Below, piece by piece: positions 23,347 through 30,365 of a stretch of DNA of 34,576 nt. The position numbers and the translations under genes are program-made. Below the pieces are notes generated by a model. It saw only the letters and a program-made list of their open reading frames with translations. It searched no databases and had not been told where the DNA came from. Position 1 is the stretch's first letter; every line of letters starts with the position of its first letter. Where the stretch lies: assembly GCA_019415985.1 (NCBI GenBank), contig DXYE01000012.1:1-34576 (forward strand), written 5' to 3'. The stretch comes from Clostridiales bacterium. GTDB lineage: Bacteria; Bacillota; Clostridia; Oscillospirales; CAG-272.

Positions 23347-23891
23347 TCTCGCGGTGCAGCGTTTCAAATAGGCTGTCCGCCGGAAACTCCGCGAAAACAG
23401 AAGGACCGCCATTTTATATACGTGCGGAGGAGACCGTATTTCAGCAAACTCATTCATAAAATCATTACGCTAATGAAGATCTGCGTACGAAAATTCCGTT
23501 TATCCGGAAAAATTTCTCAAATATGATCATATTCATATCACAGAATCATCACTGCTGTGTATATAATATCATATGCAAAAATTGCACAGAGCAAAATCGC
23601 ATCCTCTGCGATATCCATGACCATCTCCGCAGAGAAACGTTCCGGTTATGCAAGCGCATGCCGCCGTTTAGATTCGCTGTTTTCAGGTTGGGTATTTGGA
23701 AAAGCCGTGCCTATTGCAAGGCCATACAGCCTGCCTGGCTCGAAGACGGTGCAGACCGCATCCATCTAAAGCATGCGTACATGCCGCCCGCTGAAACAGT
23801 GCTGCAATACAAATACGTAAAATAAGCAAAATACATCCGGATTATTGCCGGAGAAAGGATGCTCTGTCAAGAAAGCAGAGGAAAGGGAAAC
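23347..23891. other. Gene-free stretch, possibly with a minus-strand gene relic
   Basis: No convincing gene. On the minus strand about 23766-23530 one frame reads MDAVCTVFEPGRLYGLAIGT..., meets a TAA, then continues in the same frame as PERFSAEMVMDIAEDAILL.... That looks more protein-like than random sequence. I do not recognise a family, so a decayed gene is only a suggestion. Confidence 0.25.
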
Positions 23892-24566
23892 ATGCAAAGC
23901 ATTCTCGATATTGCAACGGACATGCAGACCTCAACCGCCTTTTACCTTCCCTACCGAGAGGTCATACAGAAGGTTCAAATCCGACTCGAATCCTTTGACG
24001 CCGCCTATAGGCTGCAGAACAAGCACAGCCCAATTCACAGCATCCGCTCACGTCTCAAGACCCTCAGCAGCATATCGGAAAAGCTGAGACGGAAACAACT
24101 GGAGGACAGCTTGGAATCCGCCTCGGAAAACCTGACGGATATCGCCGGTATCCGCATAATTTGCTACAGTTTGGCAGATATCCATACCATTAGCAGCCGT
24201 CTGAAAACGCAGAAGGATTTCCTATTGCTTTCCGAAAGGGATTACCTCACGCATCCCAAAGCAAGCGGTTACCGCAGCTATCATATGGTCCTCGGCATTC
24301 CCGTTTATCTCAGCAATGAAAAGCTGTATTATCCTGTGGAACTGCAGATTCGAACGCTGTCCATGGATCTGTGGGCCGGTGTGGAGCACAGGCTAATCTA
24401 CAAAGCCGAACAGCCTGAACCGGAGTTGATCGAAAATCTGCAGCAGTATGCAGAGGTGCTGAAGGAAATGGAAAACCGGCTCGAACCCTTTTTCTGTGCA
24501 GACAGCGAAGCTTTTCCCGAGGAGCTTCAAGTCGGTCAGCTGCAGGACGCGGCAGACGCTCTGTAA
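23892..24566 (+). CDS. Small alarmone synthetase, (p)ppGpp synthetase (RelA/SpoT-like)
   Basis: Transfers pyrophosphate from ATP to GDP or GTP to make the stringent-response alarmone. The 224-residue protein has a stand-alone synthetase domain: IHSIRSRLKTLSSISEKLRRK (substrate-binding region), LTDIAGIRIICYSLADI with the catalytic Asp, HPKASGYRSYHMVLG, and VELQIRTLSMDLWAGVEHRLIYK. It has no hydrolase, TGS or ACT domain, so it belongs with RelP/RelQ-type small synthetases rather than long Rel. GGAAAGGG precedes the ATG at 23892. An in-frame ATG at 23859 would add 11 unconserved residues. It stands apart from its neighbours and shows no clear operon. Confidence 0.92.
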   Translation: MQSILDIATDMQTSTAFYLPYREVIQKVQIRLESFDAAYRLQNKHSPIHSIRSRLKTLSSISEKLRRKQLEDSLESASENLTDIAGIRIICYSLADIHTISSRLKTQKDFLLLSERDYLTHPKASGYRSYHMVLGIPVYLSNEKLYYPVELQIRTLSMDLWAGVEHRLIYKAEQPEPELIENLQQYAEVLKEMENRLEPFFCADSEAFPEELQVGQLQDAADAL

Positions 24567-24788
24567 AGGAAGCGCCCCGCCTCGTTCGCGTGACTGTCTT
24601 TTGGGATAGGCAGCGCCTGAAAAATTCCCGCCCCCTGCCCCTTTCACCTCCGGCACTATCAGATACCGTTTAATTCTCTGTTTTCATCCTGCAGCTTACC
24701 GCACCCGACGCTGCATGAACCTTACGGCGGATGTTTTTTGAATTTCCACAATCATAAGCCGAAAGGATAAATTTTTGCGTGTTTTTGG

Positions 24789-24817
24789 ATACAAAACCGT
24801 TCGCAGCGCATAAAATA
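24789..24817 (+). promoter_or_regulatory. Possible sporulation (sigma-E/K type) promoter before the M14 peptidase
   Basis: GATA (ATA at 24789-24791), 17 nt, then CATAAAATA (24809-24817), which fits the CATAnnnTA -10 box of mother-cell sigma factors. The -35 signal is only three bases, so this is tentative. Confidence 0.3.
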
Positions 24818-24849
24818 ACAGAAGAAACAAATATGCGAGGGGAACGGTT

Positions 24850-25755
24850 ATGAATTTCGACACAACATTTCACACTTACGAAGCATTTATCCAGCGCCTG
24901 ACGGAACTCTGTGCACAGTATCCATGGATCGGATATGAAAATCTCGGAAAAAGCTTTCTCGGACGTGACATCCCGCTCGTGCGGTTGGGAAACGGTTCTC
25001 AAAAAATTCTATATGTAGGTACGCACCACGGCTGCGAATGGATAACCTCCGAGCTTCTTCTACAGTTTCTTGCAGAATATGCGGGCTGTTTTGAGAACAG
25101 ACAGCGGACGTGCAACATCGATATCTCGTACCTGCATCATTCCCGTACGATTTACCTGGTTCCCATGCTGAACCCCGACGGCGCCGCGATCGCCCTGTCC
25201 GGAGCGGAAGCTGGGAGTCCGTTGACGGCGCGTCTTTTGCAGATGAACGGCGGCGACGAGGATTTTACAAAATGGAAGGCCAACGGCCGCGGCGTCGATC
25301 TCAACCGCAATTACAATGCCGGTTTTGCCCGATGCATGAAATTCGCGTCGGATAAAGGGCTTTTGGGCGGCGCGCCGCGCTGGTTCTGCGGTCAATACCC
25401 CGAAAGCGAGCCGGAGACCGCCGCCCTGTGCAGGTGGATACGAAAGCAGGCTCCCTTCCAGCTTCTTCTTTCCCTGCATACGGCCGGAGAGGAGATTTAT
25501 TGGGATTACGAGGGCAAAGCGGATTATCGCACCAAAACTGTCGCTTCGATACTCTCGCGCCTCAGTGGATATAAATTAGCACAGCCAGAGGCCGGCGCCG
25601 CGCACGGCGGTTTAAAAGACTGGTATCTTCTAAGCTACGGAAAGCCCGCTATGACCATTGAATGCGGCAGGGGAGATTCGCCGCTTCCCCGATCTTCCCT
25701 TCATTCCATCTATTCGCATATCCGTCCGATGCTGTTTCAGGGCGCTCTGCTATAG
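24850..25755 (+). CDS. M14-family metallocarboxypeptidase (gamma-D-glutamyl-meso-diaminopimelate peptidase type)
   Basis: A zinc peptidase of 301 residues. The zinc ligands are His60 and Glu63 in GTHHGCEW, and His210 in LLSLHTAGEE. The substrate-binding arginine is in GRGVDLNRNY (Arg153), and the catalytic Glu271 is in MTIECGRG. It resembles the bacterial branch that cuts the gamma-D-Glu-mDAP bond of cell-wall peptides, including during sporulation. It lacks the LysM domains often found there and has no signal peptide, so it probably acts inside the cell on wall fragments or in the developing spore. GAGGGG lies 7 nt before the ATG. The substrate is inferred from the family. Confidence 0.88.
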   Translation: MNFDTTFHTYEAFIQRLTELCAQYPWIGYENLGKSFLGRDIPLVRLGNGSQKILYVGTHHGCEWITSELLLQFLAEYAGCFENRQRTCNIDISYLHHSRTIYLVPMLNPDGAAIALSGAEAGSPLTARLLQMNGGDEDFTKWKANGRGVDLNRNYNAGFARCMKFASDKGLLGGAPRWFCGQYPESEPETAALCRWIRKQAPFQLLLSLHTAGEEIYWDYEGKADYRTKTVASILSRLSGYKLAQPEAGAAHGGLKDWYLLSYGKPAMTIECGRGDSPLPRSSLHSIYSHIRPMLFQGALL

Positions 25756-26140
25756 CGGCAAACACTTACGGACGCCTTTAAGGGTCCAAACCATTCGGAT
25801 GCAGAAGCACATGATAAATACGGCATACCGGATGAAAACATGAAGATTATCTCATGCCCCAGAACAGAAGAGGATGCCATTTTTTCCGTCTTAGCCGGCT
25901 GCTCGGGCTAAAGCACTGTTACATTCGCTTAACAAACAAAATACAAAGGAAAAATTTTATTAAATTCATTTATAAAATGCAGCGCCCGCCGAAAACGGCG
26001 GACGCTTTTATATTATCTGAAAAGCTGAGATAGATGAATCCCTTTTTTTTCAAGAAAAAATCCAATACGGTGGATCAGCCAATTAAGCCGTGTCAAGCCT
26101 TTTAGATAAATGTTTTTCCAAAATTCTCGTCCGGTTCTTT
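25756..26140. other. Convergent intergenic region
   Basis: No supportable gene. A 70-codon minus-strand frame at 26013-26225 overlaps the coat gene and lacks features of a protein. The region holds the terminator at 25981-26009 and a hairpin TTAGCC/GGCTAA (25891-25896 with 25906-25911) of unknown role. Confidence 0.5.
25981..26009 (+). terminator. Intrinsic terminator between the M14 peptidase and the coat genes
   Basis: AGCG-C-CCGCCG, loop AAAA, CGGCGG-A-CGCT (25981-26006, one mismatch), then TTTT (26006-26009). It ends plus-strand transcripts from the M14 gene. On the minus strand the stem is followed only by GCATTTTA, so it could also weakly end the coat transcript. Confidence 0.75.
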
Positions 26141-26413
26141 TTAGCCCTGACTTCCGGTAAAAGCCTGATACTCTGATTTTGCCTTCTGCAGCTTTGTATC
26201 CTCGGCAGCCTCCGTCACGTACCATCCGCGGCTATTCATCTCCCTGAAAACATCCTGCTGAATCGTATGCTCCTCGTTAAGAATCTGCATTACACAGGAT
26301 ACGAGCTCCGGCGTAGCCGCTTCGCAGGCAAAGCTATTATAATGTTCGGTAACGTATTTCTGCGAATTCAGCGCATCTGTCATTCTGTCCTTGTCAGAAA
26401 AATTCTGTGCCAT
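26141..26413 (-). CDS. Spore coat protein, CotF-like
   Basis: A 90-residue protein from the ATG at 26413, preceded by AAAGGAAGG on the minus strand. The ORF could extend to 26464 but the extra 17 residues lack a ribosome site. The sequence MTDALNSQKYVTEHYNSFACEAATPELVSCVMQILNEEHTIQQDVFREMNSRGWYVTEAA matches the CotF family of small helical spore coat proteins, including the typical MNxRGWY near the end. It is the second gene of a minus-strand pair with 26507-26692. Expected to be made in the mother cell during sporulation. Confidence 0.88.
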   Translation of the reverse strand: MAQNFSDKDRMTDALNSQKYVTEHYNSFACEAATPELVSCVMQILNEEHTIQQDVFREMNSRGWYVTEAAEDTKLQKAKSEYQAFTGSQG

Positions 26414-26506
26414 CTTTTTTTCCTTCCTTTCATAAATGAAAATGCAATTTTTGGTATCCCGCATCAGGTTCCACCAAAAAATGCAAACGTATATTCTATT
26501 CCGTCT

Positions 26507-26692
26507 TTATTTAAGCTGTGCGTAAAGCGCGTCGTAATGCTTCTGATGCTTGCAGGCGATATCGTTATAGCAGCTCTTCAGCGCCATGTCGTTTGTCTCT
26601 TCCGCAAAAGTCTTAAATTTCAGAACCAGATTCTCCTCAAGATGAAGCTGATCCTCAAGATTACCCAGTTCTTTGGATGTGATCGTTGCCAT
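26507..26692 (-). CDS. Small CotF-like / coat-associated protein
   Basis: A 61-residue helical protein (MATITSKELGNLEDQLHLEENLVLKFKTFAEE...) with GGGAGG 7 nt before its ATG. It resembles the short partners often encoded next to CotF genes: an EDQL...EE helix, then CYNDIACKHQKHYDALY, which looks like half of a ferritin-like bundle. It is first in the pair, 93 nt upstream of the second gene. The role in the coat is inferred from the neighbour and from resemblance. Confidence 0.82.
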   Translation of the reverse strand: MATITSKELGNLEDQLHLEENLVLKFKTFAEETNDMALKSCYNDIACKHQKHYDALYAQLK

Positions 26693-26740
26693 GATTTTCC
26701 TCCCATTTGATCATTTTTGCGGCTTTTTTGCCGCTGTGAT

Positions 26741-26771
26741 TATTATGGCGTGTTTCTATCACAGATATGTT
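26741..26771 (-). promoter_or_regulatory. Possible sporulation promoter of the coat gene pair
   Basis: On the minus strand AACATA (26771-26766), 18 nt, then CATAATA (26747-26741), close to the -10 box of sporulation sigma factors. No sigma-A promoter is seen here. A small hairpin GCGGC-AAAAAA-GCCGC lies between it and the first ATG. Confidence 0.35.
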
Positions 26772-26930
26772 TTGAAAAATTTTGTAACCGTTTCTTTCCA
26801 TATTTTGCAATAAAAAAGCTGATGAGACCGACCGTAGCGCGGCTGAAAGCGGATACAGCAGATAACGAGGATATTGAAAGCGCGTGTTTTGTTAATACGC
26901 TGTTAAAAAATATCTTTTTTTTTCGCAAAG

Positions 26931-26960
26931 TTGACAATGTCAGAATAAATATGGTAAAAT
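26931..26960 (+). promoter_or_regulatory. Sigma-A promoter of the yicC-remA-gmk-rpoZ block
   Basis: TTGACA (26931-26936), 18-nt spacer, TAAAAT (26955-26960), 52 nt before the yicC ATG. It is divergent from the coat gene pair. Confidence 0.75.
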
Positions 26961-27012
26961 TAAAATATTCACTTAGTATATCGGCCGTCACCGGCCAGGG
27001 AAAGGAAACGGC

Positions 27013-27909
27013 ATGGCGCTTATGATACGCAGCATGACAGCATACGGCAGAGCCGGCGAAGCCTCAGGCGGAAAGGATATCCTTGTTGAAATCAAATCCG
27101 TGAATAACCGCTATTTTGACGTTTCGGTCAAGCTGCCCAGAATATACGGCTTTTTAGAAGAAAAAATAAAAGCTTATATCGGTTCAAAGGGTATTGCGCG
27201 GGGAAAGATAGATGTATATGTGAGCATTGAAGCCCAGCCGGGCAGTACCGGTGAAATAACCCTGGACGAGGCCTACGCGGCAAGCTATCTGCAGGCTCTG
27301 CGGAAGCTGCGCGATACCTTTGACATAAGGGACGACATTTCCGTCATGCGGCTGGCTCAGAATCGCGACATTTTTACCATAAACAAACCGGAGGAATCTC
27401 CCGAGGAGGACTGGGATGCCCTCCGTCCGGTACTGGACGAAGCGCTTAAGCAATTTTTGCAGATGCGCGAGGCAGAGGGAGCGCGTTTGGCGGCTGATAT
27501 TTCCGAAAAGAAGGAGCGGATCGCCGTTTGTCTCCCTAAAATTGAAAAACGCTCCGAAGAAAACACAGAAGCATATTACCAAAAACTGCAGCAAAGAATC
27601 CGGAAGCTTCTGGAGGATAACCAAATTGCTGTTGAGGAAAGCCGTCTTCTCACCGAATGCGCCGTCTTTGCCGATAAGACAGCTATAGATGAGGAAACCG
27701 TCAGGCTGCGCAGCCATCTCGACGCTTTCGACAGCATGCTGAAGGAGGGCGGACCGATTGGCAGAAAGCTCGACTTTCTACTCCAGGAAATGAATCGGGA
27801 GATCAATACCATTGGTTCTAAAGCCAATGATCTTGAAATTGCACGGATCGTCATCGATATCAAAAGCGAGCTTGAAAAAATCAGAGAACAGATTCAGAAC
27901 ATTGAATAA
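27013..27909 (+). CDS. yicC: YicC family protein (YicC/YloC endoribonuclease)
   Basis: A 298-residue protein with the family's N-terminal signature IRSMTAYGRAG..., VEIKSVNNRYFDVSVKLPR, and the C-terminal DUF1732 region GRKLDFLLQEMNREINTIGSKANDLEIARIVIDIKSELEKIREQIQNIE. Members act on RNA as endoribonucleases and affect small-RNA stability and stationary phase. AAAGGAAACGGC precedes the ATG. It heads the conserved Firmicutes block with remA, gmk and rpoZ, which supports the identification. Confidence 0.95.
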   Translation: MALMIRSMTAYGRAGEASGGKDILVEIKSVNNRYFDVSVKLPRIYGFLEEKIKAYIGSKGIARGKIDVYVSIEAQPGSTGEITLDEAYAASYLQALRKLRDTFDIRDDISVMRLAQNRDIFTINKPEESPEEDWDALRPVLDEALKQFLQMREAEGARLAADISEKKERIAVCLPKIEKRSEENTEAYYQKLQQRIRKLLEDNQIAVEESRLLTECAVFADKTAIDEETVRLRSHLDAFDSMLKEGGPIGRKLDFLLQEMNREINTIGSKANDLEIARIVIDIKSELEKIREQIQNIE

Positions 27910-28048
27910 ACCGGCCGGCGTTATATCTACCCTTGAAAATCGTGGGGATGCAAACGTTTGAGAGCAATCCGAGGTCCCTTCGTATCTGCTGCTTATAACG
28001 CCATGCAATATAAATGGCCGGGATTCTGAAATAAGGATGGAATCTTCC

Positions 28049-28354
28049 ATGAAATTCATCAATGTCGGATACGGCAATTTTGTCGCGGCCGAACGCATAG
28101 TCGCTGTCGTCAGTCCGGATTCCGCGCCGGTTAAACGGCTTGTTCAGGACGCCAAGGAAGCCGGCCGCGTCATCGATGTGAGCTGCGGCAAGCGCACGCG
28201 CGCTGTAATCGTCACGGACAGTGAACACGTCCTGCTTTCAGCGTTTCAGACGGAAACCATCGGTGCGCGTTTGGACGGAACGGACACGGACGAACCGATA
28301 AAGGAGCAGCAGGATACAAAGAAAGACGGCGAGCTGCCAGACAGCGGAAATTAA
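28049..28354 (+). CDS. remA: RemA/DUF370 DNA-binding regulator
   Basis: The RemA family (extracellular matrix regulator in Bacillus) forms ring-like DNA-binding assemblies. From the ATG at 28049 the product is 101 residues: MKFINVGYGNFVAAERIVAVVSPDSAPVKRLVQDAKEAGRVIDVSCGKRTRAVIVTDSEHVLLSAFQTETIGARL is the full conserved domain. A charged tail of about 25 residues is extra to the usual length (about 85-90). The ATG at 28037 directly abuts the AAGG Shine-Dalgarno and is too close to be the start. The position between yicC and gmk is the usual one. Confidence 0.93.
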   Translation: MKFINVGYGNFVAAERIVAVVSPDSAPVKRLVQDAKEAGRVIDVSCGKRTRAVIVTDSEHVLLSAFQTETIGARLDGTDTDEPIKEQQDTKKDGELPDSGN

Positions 28355-28572
28355 AGTCTAAAGCAGCGTCTCTTTCGGCTGACAGCGTATACTGTGACGC
28401 GTTTTAAATGCAGCGAGTACTGTCCCACACACATTTTCCCTAAAAAGTGCAACTATGTCCTTCAAAAGAACGGCCGGCGCCCCACGCAGGCGTACAGCCA
28501 TCCTCGCCCGTCAGTATATCTCTCTGTCGAGCTGACCTGTAAAGCAAATTACATTTGGAAAGGATCCTTCAC

Positions 28573-29187
28573 ATGAAAGGCATACCGGTGATCATATCCG
28601 GCCCCTCCGGCAGCGGCAAGGGAACCGTCGTAGACGAGCTGCTGCGTCAAGATAAAAATTTTGCGCTGTCGGTTTCCGCGACAACACGGGCCCCGCGCCC
28701 GGGCGAGGTACATGGCACACATTATTATTTCATCTCCAAAGAGGCGTTCAAAGCAAAAATTGAAGCCAACGATATGCTGGAATACGCCAGCTATGTCGGC
28801 AATTATTACGGCTCCCCGCGGTCTGAAATCCAGAGGAGGCTACAGCAGGGCACGCACGTCATTCTCGAAATTGAAGTCCAGGGCGCCCTCCAGGTAAAAG
28901 AGCGATGTCCGGACGCTCTTATGATTTTCATTGCGCCGCCGGATGCGGCGACGCTTGAAGGGAGACTCCGGGGACGCGGAACAAATACGCTGGAGGATAT
29001 TGCCAAGCGAATGGAAACCGCGCGCCGCGAAATGAAATACCTTTCTTCCTATGACTATCTCGTCATAAATTATGAAAACGGTGCCGCGGAGGCCGCCCGC
29101 AGCATTATCGGCATTGTCCGGGCGGAACAGCTTCGCGTCAGCCGCAGCGCCGACTTTGCCAGGAATTTTTTCCATGAGCCACAATAA
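28573..29187 (+). CDS. gmk: Guanylate kinase
   Basis: Phosphorylates GMP to GDP. The 204-residue protein has the P-loop IISGPSGSGKGT, the GMP-binding SVSATTRAPRPGEVHGTHYYFIS, YGSPRSEI, ILEIEVQGALQVK, and RLRGRGTNT in the lid. GGAAAGGA lies 8 nt before the ATG at 28573; the in-frame ATG at 28555 has no ribosome site. It is downstream of remA after 218 nt in which I see no gene. Confidence 0.96.
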   Translation: MKGIPVIISGPSGSGKGTVVDELLRQDKNFALSVSATTRAPRPGEVHGTHYYFISKEAFKAKIEANDMLEYASYVGNYYGSPRSEIQRRLQQGTHVILEIEVQGALQVKERCPDALMIFIAPPDAATLEGRLRGRGTNTLEDIAKRMETARREMKYLSSYDYLVINYENGAAEAARSIIGIVRAEQLRVSRSADFARNFFHEPQ

Positions 29188-29393
29188 AAATCATATCTGC
29201 GGATTGCCTGTCATCCTGCAAAAGGCTGCCGCTTCTGCCCGCGGTTGGCTCGAACCGGAAAGTCTGCGCTAAAGGAGGCAAGGGTCAGGTATTTCGCGAA
29301 ATGCAGTGTTTAAATTCTCGGTTATTCCCCGGCTTTATTGCCGCACGTTTCAATTGCTACACGTTTAAAAAATTTGAAAGGATGAAAACCATT

Positions 29394-29675
29394 ATGATTT
29401 ATCCGTCCATCGAGCAGCTTACAAACGGTAAATTCAACCGGTATGCGCTCTGCATCGCCACAGCCAAGTGTGCCAGAATGGTGACTGAGGAATATGTATC
29501 ACAGAGAGAAGCGGCAGAAAAAATGCTTGCCAATAAGGAAACGGACAAGAGTATAGCTTCTATGATCCGCAAGGATATTCGGGACGAAAAAGCCGTAAAA
29601 AATGCAATCCGTCGACTTTACAACGGAGAATTCCGTATAGAGGCGCCGGAAGACGGACAGTCGGAGGGTCAATAA
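29394..29675 (+). CDS. rpoZ: RNA polymerase omega subunit
   Basis: A small subunit that helps RNA polymerase assembly. From the ATG at 29394 the product is 93 residues, MIYPSIEQLTNGKFNRYALCIATAKCARMVTEEY..., the typical omega start (P-S-x-x-L, N-R-Y-x-L, A-K-x-A-R). GAAAGGA lies 11 nt upstream. The ATG at 29382 is too close to it. The C-terminal half (KAVKNAIRRLYNGEFRI) is usual for Clostridia. It follows gmk, as expected. Confidence 0.92.
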   Translation: MIYPSIEQLTNGKFNRYALCIATAKCARMVTEEYVSQREAAEKMLANKETDKSIASMIRKDIRDEKAVKNAIRRLYNGEFRIEAPEDGQSEGQ

Positions 29676-30365
29676 GGCAAAAGCTGCCTAAAGGATTTAA
29701 CGGCGTTTCTATACAGTCCCGCTTGCTGACCGAGGCGAATTTTAGACAGGTCATCTCATTTATTATGAACTTGTAAAAACAATTGAAGGGTTTCCTCTGC
29801 GCCTCATGCTTTTAAATTTCGGCCAGCATATTTTTTCAAACTATATATAAAATATTTTTAAGCGGCATCGCTTCCGCTTCGCTATTCAAAGCCCTCTCTC
29901 AGATTTATTATTCGTTATGCGGCGCGGTCATCCCCCTCAAGGATGCGCGTCGGCGCCGTCTATGTCCCCACTGAAGTTTTATAAGTCTGATGGGGTGATC
30001 TTTCCCTTATGTAAAAAGGAGCGATTGTCGCTTTTATACGTACAGGCTGTCGTTTTGACGATGCATGCAGCAGGCCGCCCCAAAAAAGAGCGCTTTCTTC
30101 AAGTATCCTATACACGAACGGCAAAACAGGAGTTTAAGACGATTTTCTGCAGAAGCGACAAAGATCTTAGCCCTTTCAGCGGAAAGTGTGCGCAGACTAC
30201 AAGGTCTGACGGAAAATCCGTATAAATAGAGTTCAAAACTCTGACACCTCCGCCTTCAAAAGCCGCTTCGGCCTCTCGGCAAAGCTCCTAACTAAGGGAC
30301 CCGAAAAGGCATAAGGCATAAATATTTTCGGCGAACAAATGCTGCGAAAGGCATGGTCACAGTCT
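29676..30365 (+). other. Gene-free stretch between rpoZ and priA
   Basis: About 660 nt in a place where many Clostridia have coaBC. No supportable gene on either strand. A 102-codon plus frame at 29917-30225 has no ribosome site and no recognisable domain. A weak hairpin AGGCA/TGCCT lies just after rpoZ. Confidence 0.45.

Noticed and set aside
26013..26225. 70-codon minus-strand frame next to the coat genes
   Set aside because: It overlaps the better-supported CotF-like gene and lies mostly in the convergent terminator region.
29917..30225. 102-codon plus-strand frame between rpoZ and priA
   Set aside because: No ribosome site, irregular composition and no recognisable domain.
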